Positions 22,847 to 30,507 of a stretch of 31,076 bases of DNA are shown piece by piece. The notes beneath the pieces were generated by a model. That model ran no database searches, had not been told where the DNA came from, and saw only the letters and a program-made list of their open reading frames with translations. The position numbers and the translations under genes are program-made. Each line of letters begins with the position of its first letter. Positions within the stretch are counted from its first letter, which is position 1. The DNA comes from Thauera sp. UBA6194. GTDB taxonomy: Bacteria > Pseudomonadota > Gammaproteobacteria > Burkholderiales > Rhodocyclaceae. The stretch lies in contig DITC01000021.1 of the NCBI GenBank assembly GCA_002422685.1, forward strand, positions 1 through 31,076, in the 5' to 3' direction.

Positions 22847-25800
22847 TCATTCTAGCGCAGAAGCTGCGCCCCCATCCGCGCCGCCGGCTGCACGCCCCGC
22901 TGCCGGCGGACCGACGCGGAACCACGCCGCGTAAAGCGCGGGCAGGAAGAGGATGGTGAGCACCGTGGCCACGGTAAGCCCGCCCATGATCGCTACCGCC
23001 ATCGGCCCGAAGAAGGTGCTGCGCGACAGCGGCACCATGGCGAGGATGGCCGCGGCGGCGGTGAGCATGATCGGGCGGAAGCGACGCACGGCCGACTCGA
23101 CGATCGCCTCCCACTGCGAGCGCCCGGCCTCGATGTCCTGGCGGATCTGATCCACCAGGATCACCGAGTTGCGCATGATCATGCCCGACAGCGCGATGCT
23201 GCCGAGCAAGGCGACGAAGCCGAAGGGCTTGTCGAAGGCGAGCAGGAAGACGGTGACGCCGATGAGGCCGAGCGGCGCGGTCAGCACCACCATGAAGGTG
23301 AGCGAGAAGCTCTGCAGCTGAAGCATCAGCACGGTGAGCACGACCAGCACGAAAACCGGCATGCCGGCTCCGACCGAGCCGGTGCCCTTGGCGCTTTCTT
23401 CTACCGAGCCGCCCACCTCCAGCCGGTAGCCGAGCGGCATGGCGCTGCGGATGCGCTCGATGTCGGCCGCGAGCTGCCCGACCACCACGGCCGGCTGGGT
23501 GCCGTCGTAGAGCGAGGCACGCACGGTCACCGTGGGGCTGCGGTTGCGGCGCCAGATCACCCCGGGCTCGAAACCATGCTCGAGGCGCGCGACCTGCGCC
23601 AGCGGCACGCTGCGCCCACCGGCCACCGGCAGCGCCAGGTCGGGCAGCAGCGACAGGTGCATGCGCTCGGACTCTGCGCCGCGCAGCACCACCGAGATGG
23701 TCTCGGTGCCCTCGCGGAACTGCGTCACCGTCGTGCCCTGCAGCGAGGTCGCGAGCAGGCTGGAGATGTCCTGGGTGGACACGCCGAGCAGGCGCGCCTT
23801 GTCCTGATCGATGACCAGCCGCACCGTCTTGGAGGGCTCTTCCCAGTCCAGGTGCACGTTGGACAGATGCGCATTGCCGCGCATCAGCTCGGCCACCGCG
23901 CGGGCCTGGCCACGCAACACTTCGAAGTCCGGCCCGCTCACCCGATACTGCAGCGGAAAACCCACCGGCGGGCCGTTCTCGAGCCGGTTGACGATGCCGC
24001 GCAGCGGCCAGGGCTCGTCCTCGAAAAGACGAATCAGCTTTGCCCGCAGAACCTCCCGCGCGTCGAGGCCGGCGGTGAGGATCACGATCTGGGCAAAGCT
24101 GGTCTGCGGCAGTTGCTGGTCGAGCGGCAGATAGAAACGCGGACTGCCGCTACCCACCCAGGCCACGTAGTTCTCGATGCCGTCCTGCTCGTCGAGGAAG
24201 GCCTCCAGCCGCTTCACCGCGGCCTCGGTGGCCTGGTGCGACACGCCTTCGGCCAGGCGCAGGTCGACGAGCAGCTCGGGCCGCGTCGAATCCGGGAAAA
24301 ACTGCTGCGGCACGAAGCGGGCGAACACGAACAGCGAACCGGCGAAGATCGCCACCGTGAGCACGATCACCACCCAGCGCAAGCGCACACAGGCATTCAC
24401 CACGCCGCGCAGGCGGTTATAGAAAGGCGTGTGGTAGATCGCGAACTCGTCGTGCTGTTCGTGGGCGTGGATGTCGCGTTCGGCCATGCGCCGCCCGATG
24501 ACAGGCCACACCCGGCCAACCAGGCGCGCCACGGCCGAGGGCTTGCCCGCGCGCTTGCTGAAGTCGGGCAGCAGGTAGTAGCCGAGATAGGGCACGAAGA
24601 TCACCGCCGCGATCCACGACACCAGCAGCGCGGTCACCGTGACCTGGAAGATCGAGCGCGTGAATTCGCCCACCGACGAGGCCGCCAGCGCCACCGGCAG
24701 GAAGCCTGCCGCCGTCACCAGCGTGCCGGAGAGCATCGGCATCGCGGTCGAGGTCCACGCGTAGCTCGCTGCGCGCACCCGATCCCAGCCCTGCTCCATC
24801 TTGCTCGCCATCATCTCGACCGCGATGATGGCGTCGTCCACCAGCAGCCCGAGCGCGATGATCAGCGCGCCGAGCGAGATCTTGTGCAGGCCGATGTCGA
24901 GCAGATGCATGAACAGGAAGGTGACGGCCAACACCACCGGGATGATCACCAGCACCACCACCCCGGTGCGAAAGCCCAGCGACAACAGGCTCACCACCAT
25001 CACGATGACCACCGCCTCGGCCAGCACCTTGACGAACTCGTTCACCGCCCGCGTGACCGCACGCGGCTGATCGGCCACGCGCTCGAGGCGGATGCCGGCA
25101 GGCAGCTGCGCGTCGATCTTGTTCACCGCCTCGTCGAGGTGGCGGCCGAGCGCGACGATGTCGCCGCCGGCGCGCATCGACACGCCGATACCGAGCGCCG
25201 CCTGCCCCATGTAGCGCAGGCGCTCGCCAGGCGGCTCGGCGTAGCCGCGGCGCACCTCGGCCACGTCGCCGAGCCTGAAGCTGCGCCCGCCGGCGCGGAT
25301 CACCGTGGCGCGGATCGCGTCGAGGTCTTCGAGCTGTCCGCTCGGGCGCAGCCAGATGCGGTCCTCGGCAGTCTCGAAGAAGCCGGCGCCGGTCTCGGCA
25401 TTCTGCTCCGCCAGCGCGCCGACGATGTCGTCCAGGCGCAGGCCGAAGGTGGCCAGCTTGGTGTTGGAGATCTCGATGAACACGCGCTGCGGCTGCTCGG
25501 CGAAGAAGCTCACCTTGGCCACATCCTGCACGCGCAGCAACTCGCTGCGAATCGCCTCGGCGTGGCGCTTGAGTTCGGCATGGCTCAGGCCCTCGCCGAC
25601 GAGCGCGAAGAGGTTGCCGTAGGTGTCGCCGAATTCGTCGTTGAAGAAAGGCCCGCGCACCCCGCTCGGGAAGGACTGCGCGATGTCGCCGATCTTCTTG
25701 CGCACCTGGTACCAGATGTCCGGGATCGCGCGCGAAGGCGTGCTGTCCTTGACGATGAAGAACACCATCGTCTCGCCGGGCCTGGAATAGCTGCGGATAA

Positions 25801-26071
25801 TGTCGGCCTGGGCGATCTCCTGCAGCTTCTTCTCGATCTTGTCGGTGACCTGCTCGGTCATCTCGAGCGCACTCGCCCCCGGCCATTCGGCGCGGATCAC
25901 CATCACCTTGAAGGTGAAGGGCGGGTCTTCGGACTGCCCCAGGCGGGTGTAGGAGAACAGGCCGAGCAGCGTCGACACGATCAGGAAGTACAGCACCAGC
26001 GAGCGGTGCCTGAGCCCCCACTCCGAGAGGTTGAAGCGCCCGCCGACGGGGCCTTGCTCGGGCAGGCTCAT
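22847..26071 (-). CDS. RND efflux pump, inner-membrane permease
   Basis: 1074 residues, twelve predicted membrane segments with two large periplasmic loops, the AcrB/HAE-like architecture. TM1 is near 23-42. The proton-relay aspartates of TM4 are D412 and D413 (GLLVDDAII). In TM10 the residue matching AcrB Lys940 appears to be Arg967 (MRNSVILVD). Other blocks are LGQSEDPPFTFK, AEWPGASALEMTEQVTDKIE and FVPQQFFPDSTRPEL. The cytoplasmic linker between TM6 and TM7 has a His-rich patch (HAHEQH, 535-540). The substrate cannot be read. The start overlaps the membrane-fusion gene stop by four bases, and tolC is three genes downstream, so all three components are here. Confidence 0.96.
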   Translation of the reverse strand: MSLPEQGPVGGRFNLSEWGLRHRSLVLYFLIVSTLLGLFSYTRLGQSEDPPFTFKVMVIRAEWPGASALEMTEQVTDKIEKKLQEIAQADIIRSYSRPGETMVFFIVKDSTPSRAIPDIWYQVRKKIGDIAQSFPSGVRGPFFNDEFGDTYGNLFALVGEGLSHAELKRHAEAIRSELLRVQDVAKVSFFAEQPQRVFIEISNTKLATFGLRLDDIVGALAEQNAETGAGFFETAEDRIWLRPSGQLEDLDAIRATVIRAGGRSFRLGDVAEVRRGYAEPPGERLRYMGQAALGIGVSMRAGGDIVALGRHLDEAVNKIDAQLPAGIRLERVADQPRAVTRAVNEFVKVLAEAVVIVMVVSLLSLGFRTGVVVLVIIPVVLAVTFLFMHLLDIGLHKISLGALIIALGLLVDDAIIAVEMMASKMEQGWDRVRAASYAWTSTAMPMLSGTLVTAAGFLPVALAASSVGEFTRSIFQVTVTALLVSWIAAVIFVPYLGYYLLPDFSKRAGKPSAVARLVGRVWPVIGRRMAERDIHAHEQHDEFAIYHTPFYNRLRGVVNACVRLRWVVIVLTVAIFAGSLFVFARFVPQQFFPDSTRPELLVDLRLAEGVSHQATEAAVKRLEAFLDEQDGIENYVAWVGSGSPRFYLPLDQQLPQTSFAQIVILTAGLDAREVLRAKLIRLFEDEPWPLRGIVNRLENGPPVGFPLQYRVSGPDFEVLRGQARAVAELMRGNAHLSNVHLDWEEPSKTVRLVIDQDKARLLGVSTQDISSLLATSLQGTTVTQFREGTETISVVLRGAESERMHLSLLPDLALPVAGGRSVPLAQVARLEHGFEPGVIWRRNRSPTVTVRASLYDGTQPAVVVGQLAADIERIRSAMPLGYRLEVGGSVEESAKGTGSVGAGMPVFVLVVLTVLMLQLQSFSLTFMVVLTAPLGLIGVTVFLLAFDKPFGFVALLGSIALSGMIMRNSVILVDQIRQDIEAGRSQWEAIVESAVRRFRPIMLTAAAAILAMVPLSRSTFFGPMAVAIMGGLTVATVLTILFLPALYAAWFRVGPPAAGRAAGGADGGAASALE

Positions 26072-27180
26072 CGCTTCGCGTCCAGCAGCACCGGCGCGTC
26101 TTCGTCCACCGCGCGCACGGTCTCGCCCTCGACCAGGGTGTGCACGCCGGCCACCACGATGCGCGCCGGCGGCGGCAGTTCGGCACGGATCAGGGCGCCG
26201 TCCTCGCGCCAGGCCACGACCTCGACCGCGACCGGCTCGACCCTGGAGGCCTCATCGACGCGCCACACCGTGCCTTGCGTCTGCGCAACGCGGGTCACCG
26301 CTGCAAGCGGCAGCAGCAAGGTATCGCGCGCCTCGTCGCCGGGGGCCGCGGCGAACAGCACGTTCGCGGTCGCGCCCAGCGCCAGCCCGGCATCCGCGCC
26401 CGGCACCGCGACCCGCAGCGCATAGGTGCGCGTGGCGGCATCGGCCGCAGGGGCGATCTCGCGCACGCTGCCCGCATACTCGCGCGCGGGCTCGGCCCAG
26501 GCGCGCACCACTGCCGGCATGCCCGGCCGCAGCGCGCCCGCGCGCCCCTCGGGTACATGGATCAGCACCTCGCGCTCGTCGGGGCGCGCGATGCGAAACA
26601 CCGGCTGCCCCGCCCCCACGACCTGACCCGGCTCGGCCAGCACGGCCGTGACCACACCGTCAGCCGGAGCCTCGAGCCGGGTGTAGGCGGTCTGATTGGC
26701 CGCAGTTTCAGCCTGCGCGCGCGCCTGCCGCAGCCGCGCCTCGGCCGCCTGCAGCGCCGTGGCGCGTGTGTCGAGCACCGAGGGCGAGACGAAATTGCGC
26801 GCGGCCAGCGCCTTGGTCCGGTCGAGCTCGGTGCGCGCCAGCGCGAGATCCGCCTCGGCCGCGTTGACTGCAGCCCGCGCCGCATCGGCCAGCAGACGCA
26901 CGTCCTCGGGGTCGAGCACGGCCAGCACCGCGCCACGCTTCACCGGTGCGCCCACATCCACCCTGCGCTCGACGAGCTTGCCGCCGATGCGAAAACCTAC
27001 ATCCACCTCGATGCGCGCACGCACCTCGCCGGCATAGTGCTGCAGCGCCTGCGGCGCGGTGGCGGACGCGAAGCTGCGCACGAGCACTGCACGCGGCGGC
27101 GGCGCCTCGGGGGCAGGTGCGGAGCAGGCGGCGAGCACGCAGACCGTGCCCAGCGCGGCCAGGGCGGTACGTAAAGACAT
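26068..27180 (-). CDS. Membrane-fusion (periplasmic adaptor) lipoprotein of RND efflux
   Basis: 370 residues. Signal and lipobox LAAC give lipid Cys19. Lipoyl half-motifs (VGFRIGGKLVERRVDVG and YTRLEAPADGVVTAVL) flank an alpha-helical hairpin (about 95-165, rich in Ala, Arg, Glu), followed by a beta-barrel domain (VLIHVPEGRAGALRPGM) and a membrane-proximal domain. This is the HlyD/AcrA type that joins pump to TolC channel. The ATG has AGGA seven bases upstream. The stop overlaps the pump start (ATGA). A TACACT at 27253-27248 might be a promoter -10. No regulator gene is adjacent. Confidence 0.95.
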   Translation of the reverse strand: MSLRTALAALGTVCVLAACSAPAPEAPPPRAVLVRSFASATAPQALQHYAGEVRARIEVDVGFRIGGKLVERRVDVGAPVKRGAVLAVLDPEDVRLLADAARAAVNAAEADLALARTELDRTKALAARNFVSPSVLDTRATALQAAEARLRQARAQAETAANQTAYTRLEAPADGVVTAVLAEPGQVVGAGQPVFRIARPDEREVLIHVPEGRAGALRPGMPAVVRAWAEPAREYAGSVREIAPAADAATRTYALRVAVPGADAGLALGATANVLFAAAPGDEARDTLLLPLAAVTRVAQTQGTVWRVDEASRVEPVAVEVVAWREDGALIRAELPPPARIVVAGVHTLVEGETVRAVDEDAPVLLDAKR

Positions 27181-27269
27181 CGGAATTCCTCATTCATGGC
27201 GGCCATGCCGGGCGCAAGCGAAGCACAGCCGACATGACAATGAGGCAAGTGTAACGCCGCCGAGCCGCG

Positions 27270-29303
27270 TCAGCGCGACTCCAGCACCAGGCGCCCGTTG
27301 ACCGGCTGGATGGGCCGACCGTTGCGCGGATACAGCCGCGAGAACACGTCGAGCTGGGCGCTGGAGATCTTCACCGGCGCCTTCATCACCACCCACAGCA
27401 CGTCTTCGGTGCACGGCGGCATCGGCAGCGAGCCAGTGTAGAGGAAGTGCGCCGGGTCTTGCGGCAGCAGCGTCGCCAGATCGATCACCGCCTCGGGGGT
27501 GAATTCGCGCCCGCGGTCGAGCGGGAGATTGCTCCACAGCGTGCCGAACAGCGGATGATCCTCGCCACCTGCGGACAGCAGCACCGACACGATCGCCTGC
27601 CGCCCGTCCGCGCTGCGGTGGAGCAGGTACGCGGCCATGTCGTGCGCCATGCCGCCCACCCGGTCCTGCGAAGGGCGATGCAGCGTGAAGCCTTCGAGCG
27701 CGTAACGTACCCCGCGCACGATCATGCCCATGCCGTTGCCGACATCCACCTGCAGCAGGTTGCCGGTGTCGCGGATACGGAAGCCGCTGCGCTGGTAGTG
27801 AAAATTCACTGGCGCCAGGTCGACCGCGAGGCCGTCGCGCAGGTCGATCGGCGACTGCCGCCGGCCTTCCTCGCACACGCGCCACTCGGGGCGCAGGCGC
27901 CCCCAGCGCTCGGGCCCGGTTTCTCCGGCATAGCTCCAGCCCTGTGCGGCGACGGACGGGCGCGGGCTGCTCGCGCCCTGCTCTGCGAGCAGCCCGGCGA
28001 TGGCATCCGGCGCCGACGATGCAGCTACCGGCGCAGCGCTCGCCAACTCCGCGGGCGCAACTTCGCGCACGGGGGCCGCGGGCTGCCCGGCGGCACTGCG
28101 CGCGTCGCCGCGCGTCGGCTTGCGCGCGGCGGCCGACGCCTCGGCGGCCGGGGCGCGCGGCGCAGCGGGTTTGCGTGCCGCGCGCGGCGTGGGCGGCGTC
28201 GCCTCGGCCGCCTGGCGCGTGGCGGCGGGGCGTGGCTTGGGTGCGGCGACCACGACCGGCGCACTCGCGCGCGGCGCGGGGGTTTTCGGCGTGGCAGACG
28301 GCTTCGGGGCGGGCTCGGGGGCGGGCTCGGGGGCCGGCTTGGGGGCGGGCTTGGGGGCGGATGCGCTCGCCGTCGGCGCGGGGCCAGTCTGGCGCGCCGG
28401 GGCTCGCGTCCTCTGCGTCTGTGCAGGTTTTTCTGCGCTCTCCGAAGCGTCGGGCTTTGCCGCGCCTGCCTTCGCTGCGATGTTTGGCAGCGGCGGCAGA
28501 ATCGACTTGCGTGGCGCATCTTCTGTGTTCGCGGCCTGTCCACCGGGCAGGAACTTGGCCGGAATCTCGACATGGGTCTCGAGCGCGGGCACTGCCTCGG
28601 TCGCCTCGGCCGCAACGTTCCTGAGCGGAGGGGGCGCAGTCTCGCCGGCCGTGCTGATGCTGCCCGCGTGCTGACGGCCGGCGGCTGCATCGGCCGTGGC
28701 GGGCGTTTTCGGCGCCACCGGGGGCGTCGGCACGGCTTGCGCAGGCTCGGGCGCGGCGGGCGACGCGGCGGGAGGCTTGGCCGCCGGGGCGCGGGCGGCG
28801 ACGGCCGCTGCGGCGGGCTGCTGCGCGGGCATGGCCGCGTCGGCACCGTCCCGTGCCGCAGCGCCGGCAAGCCGCGATGCCTCATTCGCGAGCTTGCGCA
28901 GATCGGCCACCGAGGGCGGCGCGCACACCTCGCGCCACATGCGCTCATCCACCGAATTGCGCGCAACCTCCAGGAAGCTCTGGTCGGCCACCGGCTCTTC
29001 ACGCACGATGTTGTCGAGTGCATCGACGTACACGCGCTTGACGGTGGCGAAGCTGCGTTTGCGACAGTCGTAGCGGTTCAGGGCCTTGATCATCGCGTAA
29101 CCCGAAGCGCGCGCCTCATCGGTCGTCAGCACCACCCGCCCCCACGAGATCTTCGTGCCGCCATCCGAGTTCAGGATGCTGCTGCGGTCGATCTCGACGC
29201 GGCGATTGCGGTCGCTCAGCACCAGCTGCCAGTCGGCCGCCAGGGCGGCGCCGGCACACTGGACAAGCAGCATTGCAGCAAGGAGCGGGCGGAGGCGTCT
29301 CAT
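27270..29303 (-). CDS. Secreted fusion: adhesin-E-like domain, Pro/Ala linker, zinc-site-deficient alpha-carbonic-anhydrase domain
   Basis: 677 residues from the ATG at 29303, chosen because it gives a compact Sec signal (MRRLRPLLAAMLL, cleavage near residue 22); ATGs at 29330 and 29339 are possible. Residues 24-130 resemble the surface-adhesin-E family (WQLVLSDRNRRVEIDRSSI; Cys pair in RYDCRKRS and WREVC). A linker of over 300 residues is rich in Pro, Ala and Lys. From about 455 there is an alpha-carbonic-anhydrase fold: GERW-like start, RRQSPIDL, and SLPMPPCTED with C631; C477 and C631 match the bacterial disulfide. The zinc site is broken: the usual HFH is TLH (Thr540, His542), the third ligand is Tyr559, and the proton-shuttle His is Asn. 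Likely a binding or structural protein, not an enzyme (inference). Confidence 0.85.
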   Translation of the reverse strand: MRRLRPLLAAMLLVQCAGAALAADWQLVLSDRNRRVEIDRSSILNSDGGTKISWGRVVLTTDEARASGYAMIKALNRYDCRKRSFATVKRVYVDALDNIVREEPVADQSFLEVARNSVDERMWREVCAPPSVADLRKLANEASRLAGAAARDGADAAMPAQQPAAAAVAARAPAAKPPAASPAAPEPAQAVPTPPVAPKTPATADAAAGRQHAGSISTAGETAPPPLRNVAAEATEAVPALETHVEIPAKFLPGGQAANTEDAPRKSILPPLPNIAAKAGAAKPDASESAEKPAQTQRTRAPARQTGPAPTASASAPKPAPKPAPEPAPEPAPKPSATPKTPAPRASAPVVVAAPKPRPAATRQAAEATPPTPRAARKPAAPRAPAAEASAAARKPTRGDARSAAGQPAAPVREVAPAELASAAPVAASSAPDAIAGLLAEQGASSPRPSVAAQGWSYAGETGPERWGRLRPEWRVCEEGRRQSPIDLRDGLAVDLAPVNFHYQRSGFRIRDTGNLLQVDVGNGMGMIVRGVRYALEGFTLHRPSQDRVGGMAHDMAAYLLHRSADGRQAIVSVLLSAGGEDHPLFGTLWSNLPLDRGREFTPEAVIDLATLLPQDPAHFLYTGSLPMPPCTEDVLWVVMKAPVKISSAQLDVFSRLYPRNGRPIQPVNGRLVLESR
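28302..28360 (-). repeat. 12-bp tandem repeats inside the linker of the carbonic-anhydrase-like gene
   Basis: About five imperfect copies of CTYGGGGGCGGG (plus strand). On the coding strand they encode a PAPK/PAPE repeat. In-frame 12-base units allow length change by slippage without frameshift. Confidence 0.8.
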
Positions 29304-29420
29304 CGTTCTTGGTCGAAGCGGGTTGGTCATGATGCTCATCGGCTCGTTTTACCAAACCTTGAGCGCCGCATCGTGCGCACCTTGCCACACCCGGTGCGCT
29401 TACAGTATCGTCCCGGTTCT

Positions 29421-29497
29421 CGTTGGGGGTGCCCGCCGCGCACGGGCTGAGAAACACCCTTGGAACCTGATCCGGCTCGCACCGGCGTAGGGAAACG
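29421..29497 (+). promoter_or_regulatory. TPP riboswitch (THI element)
   Basis: All conserved parts are present: GGGGTGCCC, the GGGCTGAGA arm, the ACCCTTGGAACCTGATCCGG block and CACCGGCGTAGGGAAACG. P1 can close by CGTT (29421-29424) with AACG (29494-29497). The aptamer ends six bases before the thiD ATG, and the only purine-rich ribosome site, TAGGGA (29488-29493), is part of the aptamer itself. TPP binding should therefore hide the Shine-Dalgarno and block translation of thiD. No separate terminator hairpin fits between aptamer and start. The promoter lies somewhere in 29340-29420; no strong hexamers are seen. Confidence 0.97.
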
Positions 29498-29503
29498 TAC
29501 TTC

Positions 29504-30400
29504 ATGAGCTCGTCCGCATCATCCGCTGCCGCCGACGGCAGCGCATCCGCCGCATCTTCCGGCCACACCGCCCGCATCCCGAACGTACTCTCCATCGCCG
29601 GCGTCGACCCGTCCGGTGGCGCGGGCGTGTTCGCCGACCTCAAGACCTTCTCCGCGCTCGGCGCCTACGGCTGCGGCGTGGTCGCTGCGCTCACCGCACA
29701 GAACACGCAGGCGGTCACCGGCGTGCACGTGCCGCCCACCGACTTCCTGCGCCTGCAGGTCGACACCCTGTTCGCCGACGTGGCCATCCACGCCACCAAG
29801 ATCGGCATGCTCGGCAGCGCCGAGGTCACCACCACGGTGGCCGAGCGCCTCGCGCACTGGCAGGCGGCCAAGGTGGTGCTCGACCCGGTCATGGTCGCCA
29901 AGAGCGGCGACAGCCTGCTGGCCAGGAGCGCGATCTCGGCGATGCGCGAGGCGCTCTTCCCGCAGGCCTTCCTGATCACCCCCAACCTGCCCGAAGCCGG
30001 CGTGCTGCTCGAGCAGCGCGCGCCCGACACGGTCAAGGAGATGTACCGCGCCGCCGAGCGCCTGCGCGAGCTGCTGCCCTTGTCCTCCGAGCGCTGGGTG
30101 CTGCTGAAGGGCGGCCACCTGCCCGGCAACGAGCTGGTCGACCTGCTGTTCGACGGCGACCGCATGGTCGAGCTGCCGGCGCCGCGCATCGAGACGAAGA
30201 ACACGCACGGCACCGGCTGCACGCTCAGCTCGGCGGTCGCCGCGCTGCTGCCGCAGGCCGAAGGCCAGTTCCGCCCGGTCGAGACCGCGGTGCGCCATGC
30301 GCGCCAGTGGCTGCTGGGTGCGATCGCGCATGCGGGCGAGCTCGCGGTCGGCAGCGGCCACGGGCCGGTGCATCACTTCCACGCGCTGTGGAGGCGCTGA
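29504..30400 (+). CDS. thiD: Hydroxymethylpyrimidine/phosphomethylpyrimidine kinase ThiD
   Basis: 298 residues. A Ser/Ala-rich N-terminal extension of about 24 residues precedes the conserved VLSIAGVDPSGGAGVFADLKTF. Further blocks are KIGMLGSAEV, VLDPVMVAKSGDSLL, LITPNLPEAGVLL, VLLKGGHLPG and the C-terminal active loop NTHGTGCTLSSAVAA with C239. ThiD phosphorylates HMP to HMP-PP for thiamine synthesis. It lies directly behind the TPP riboswitch, and thiC follows after 107 bases, so synthesis and phosphorylation of HMP are under one switch. No ThiE domain is fused. Confidence 0.98.
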   Translation: MSSSASSAAADGSASAASSGHTARIPNVLSIAGVDPSGGAGVFADLKTFSALGAYGCGVVAALTAQNTQAVTGVHVPPTDFLRLQVDTLFADVAIHATKIGMLGSAEVTTTVAERLAHWQAAKVVLDPVMVAKSGDSLLARSAISAMREALFPQAFLITPNLPEAGVLLEQRAPDTVKEMYRAAERLRELLPLSSERWVLLKGGHLPGNELVDLLFDGDRMVELPAPRIETKNTHGTGCTLSSAVAALLPQAEGQFRPVETAVRHARQWLLGAIAHAGELAVGSGHGPVHHFHALWRR

Positions 30401-30413
30401 GCCGAGGCCCGAT

Positions 30414-30434
30414 GGAGCCCGCTCCCACGGCTCC
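30414..30434. repeat. Small REP-like hairpin between thiD and thiC
   Basis: GGAGCC (30414-30419) and GGCTCC (30429-30434) enclose a GC-rich loop containing GCTCCCAC. Read on the minus strand it contains GTGGGAGCGGGCTCC, which looks like the repeated extragenic GTGGGAGCGGGC elements common in proteobacterial genomes. Only one copy is in this window, so repetitiveness is inferred. Confidence 0.35.
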
Positions 30435-30507
30435 TTGACGGCACCAGCAGCCCTGCGGCACGAACCGAACACCAGACCAGAACCCACACCCTTCCCCAGG
30501 AGACAGC

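Noticed and set aside
23576..26425. A 949-residue plus-strand open frame opposite the RND pump and adaptor
   Set aside because: It is antisense to two well-recognised genes, has a low-complexity Arg/His/Gln-rich translation and arises from GC-rich codon bias.
27447..29450. 667-residue plus-strand frame opposite the carbonic-anhydrase-like gene
   Set aside because: Gly/Arg-rich antisense product of the Pro/Ala linker; it would also cover the riboswitch region.
30401..30507. A second riboswitch before thiC
   Set aside because: The conserved CTGAGA and GAACCTGATC blocks are absent; only a small hairpin is present.
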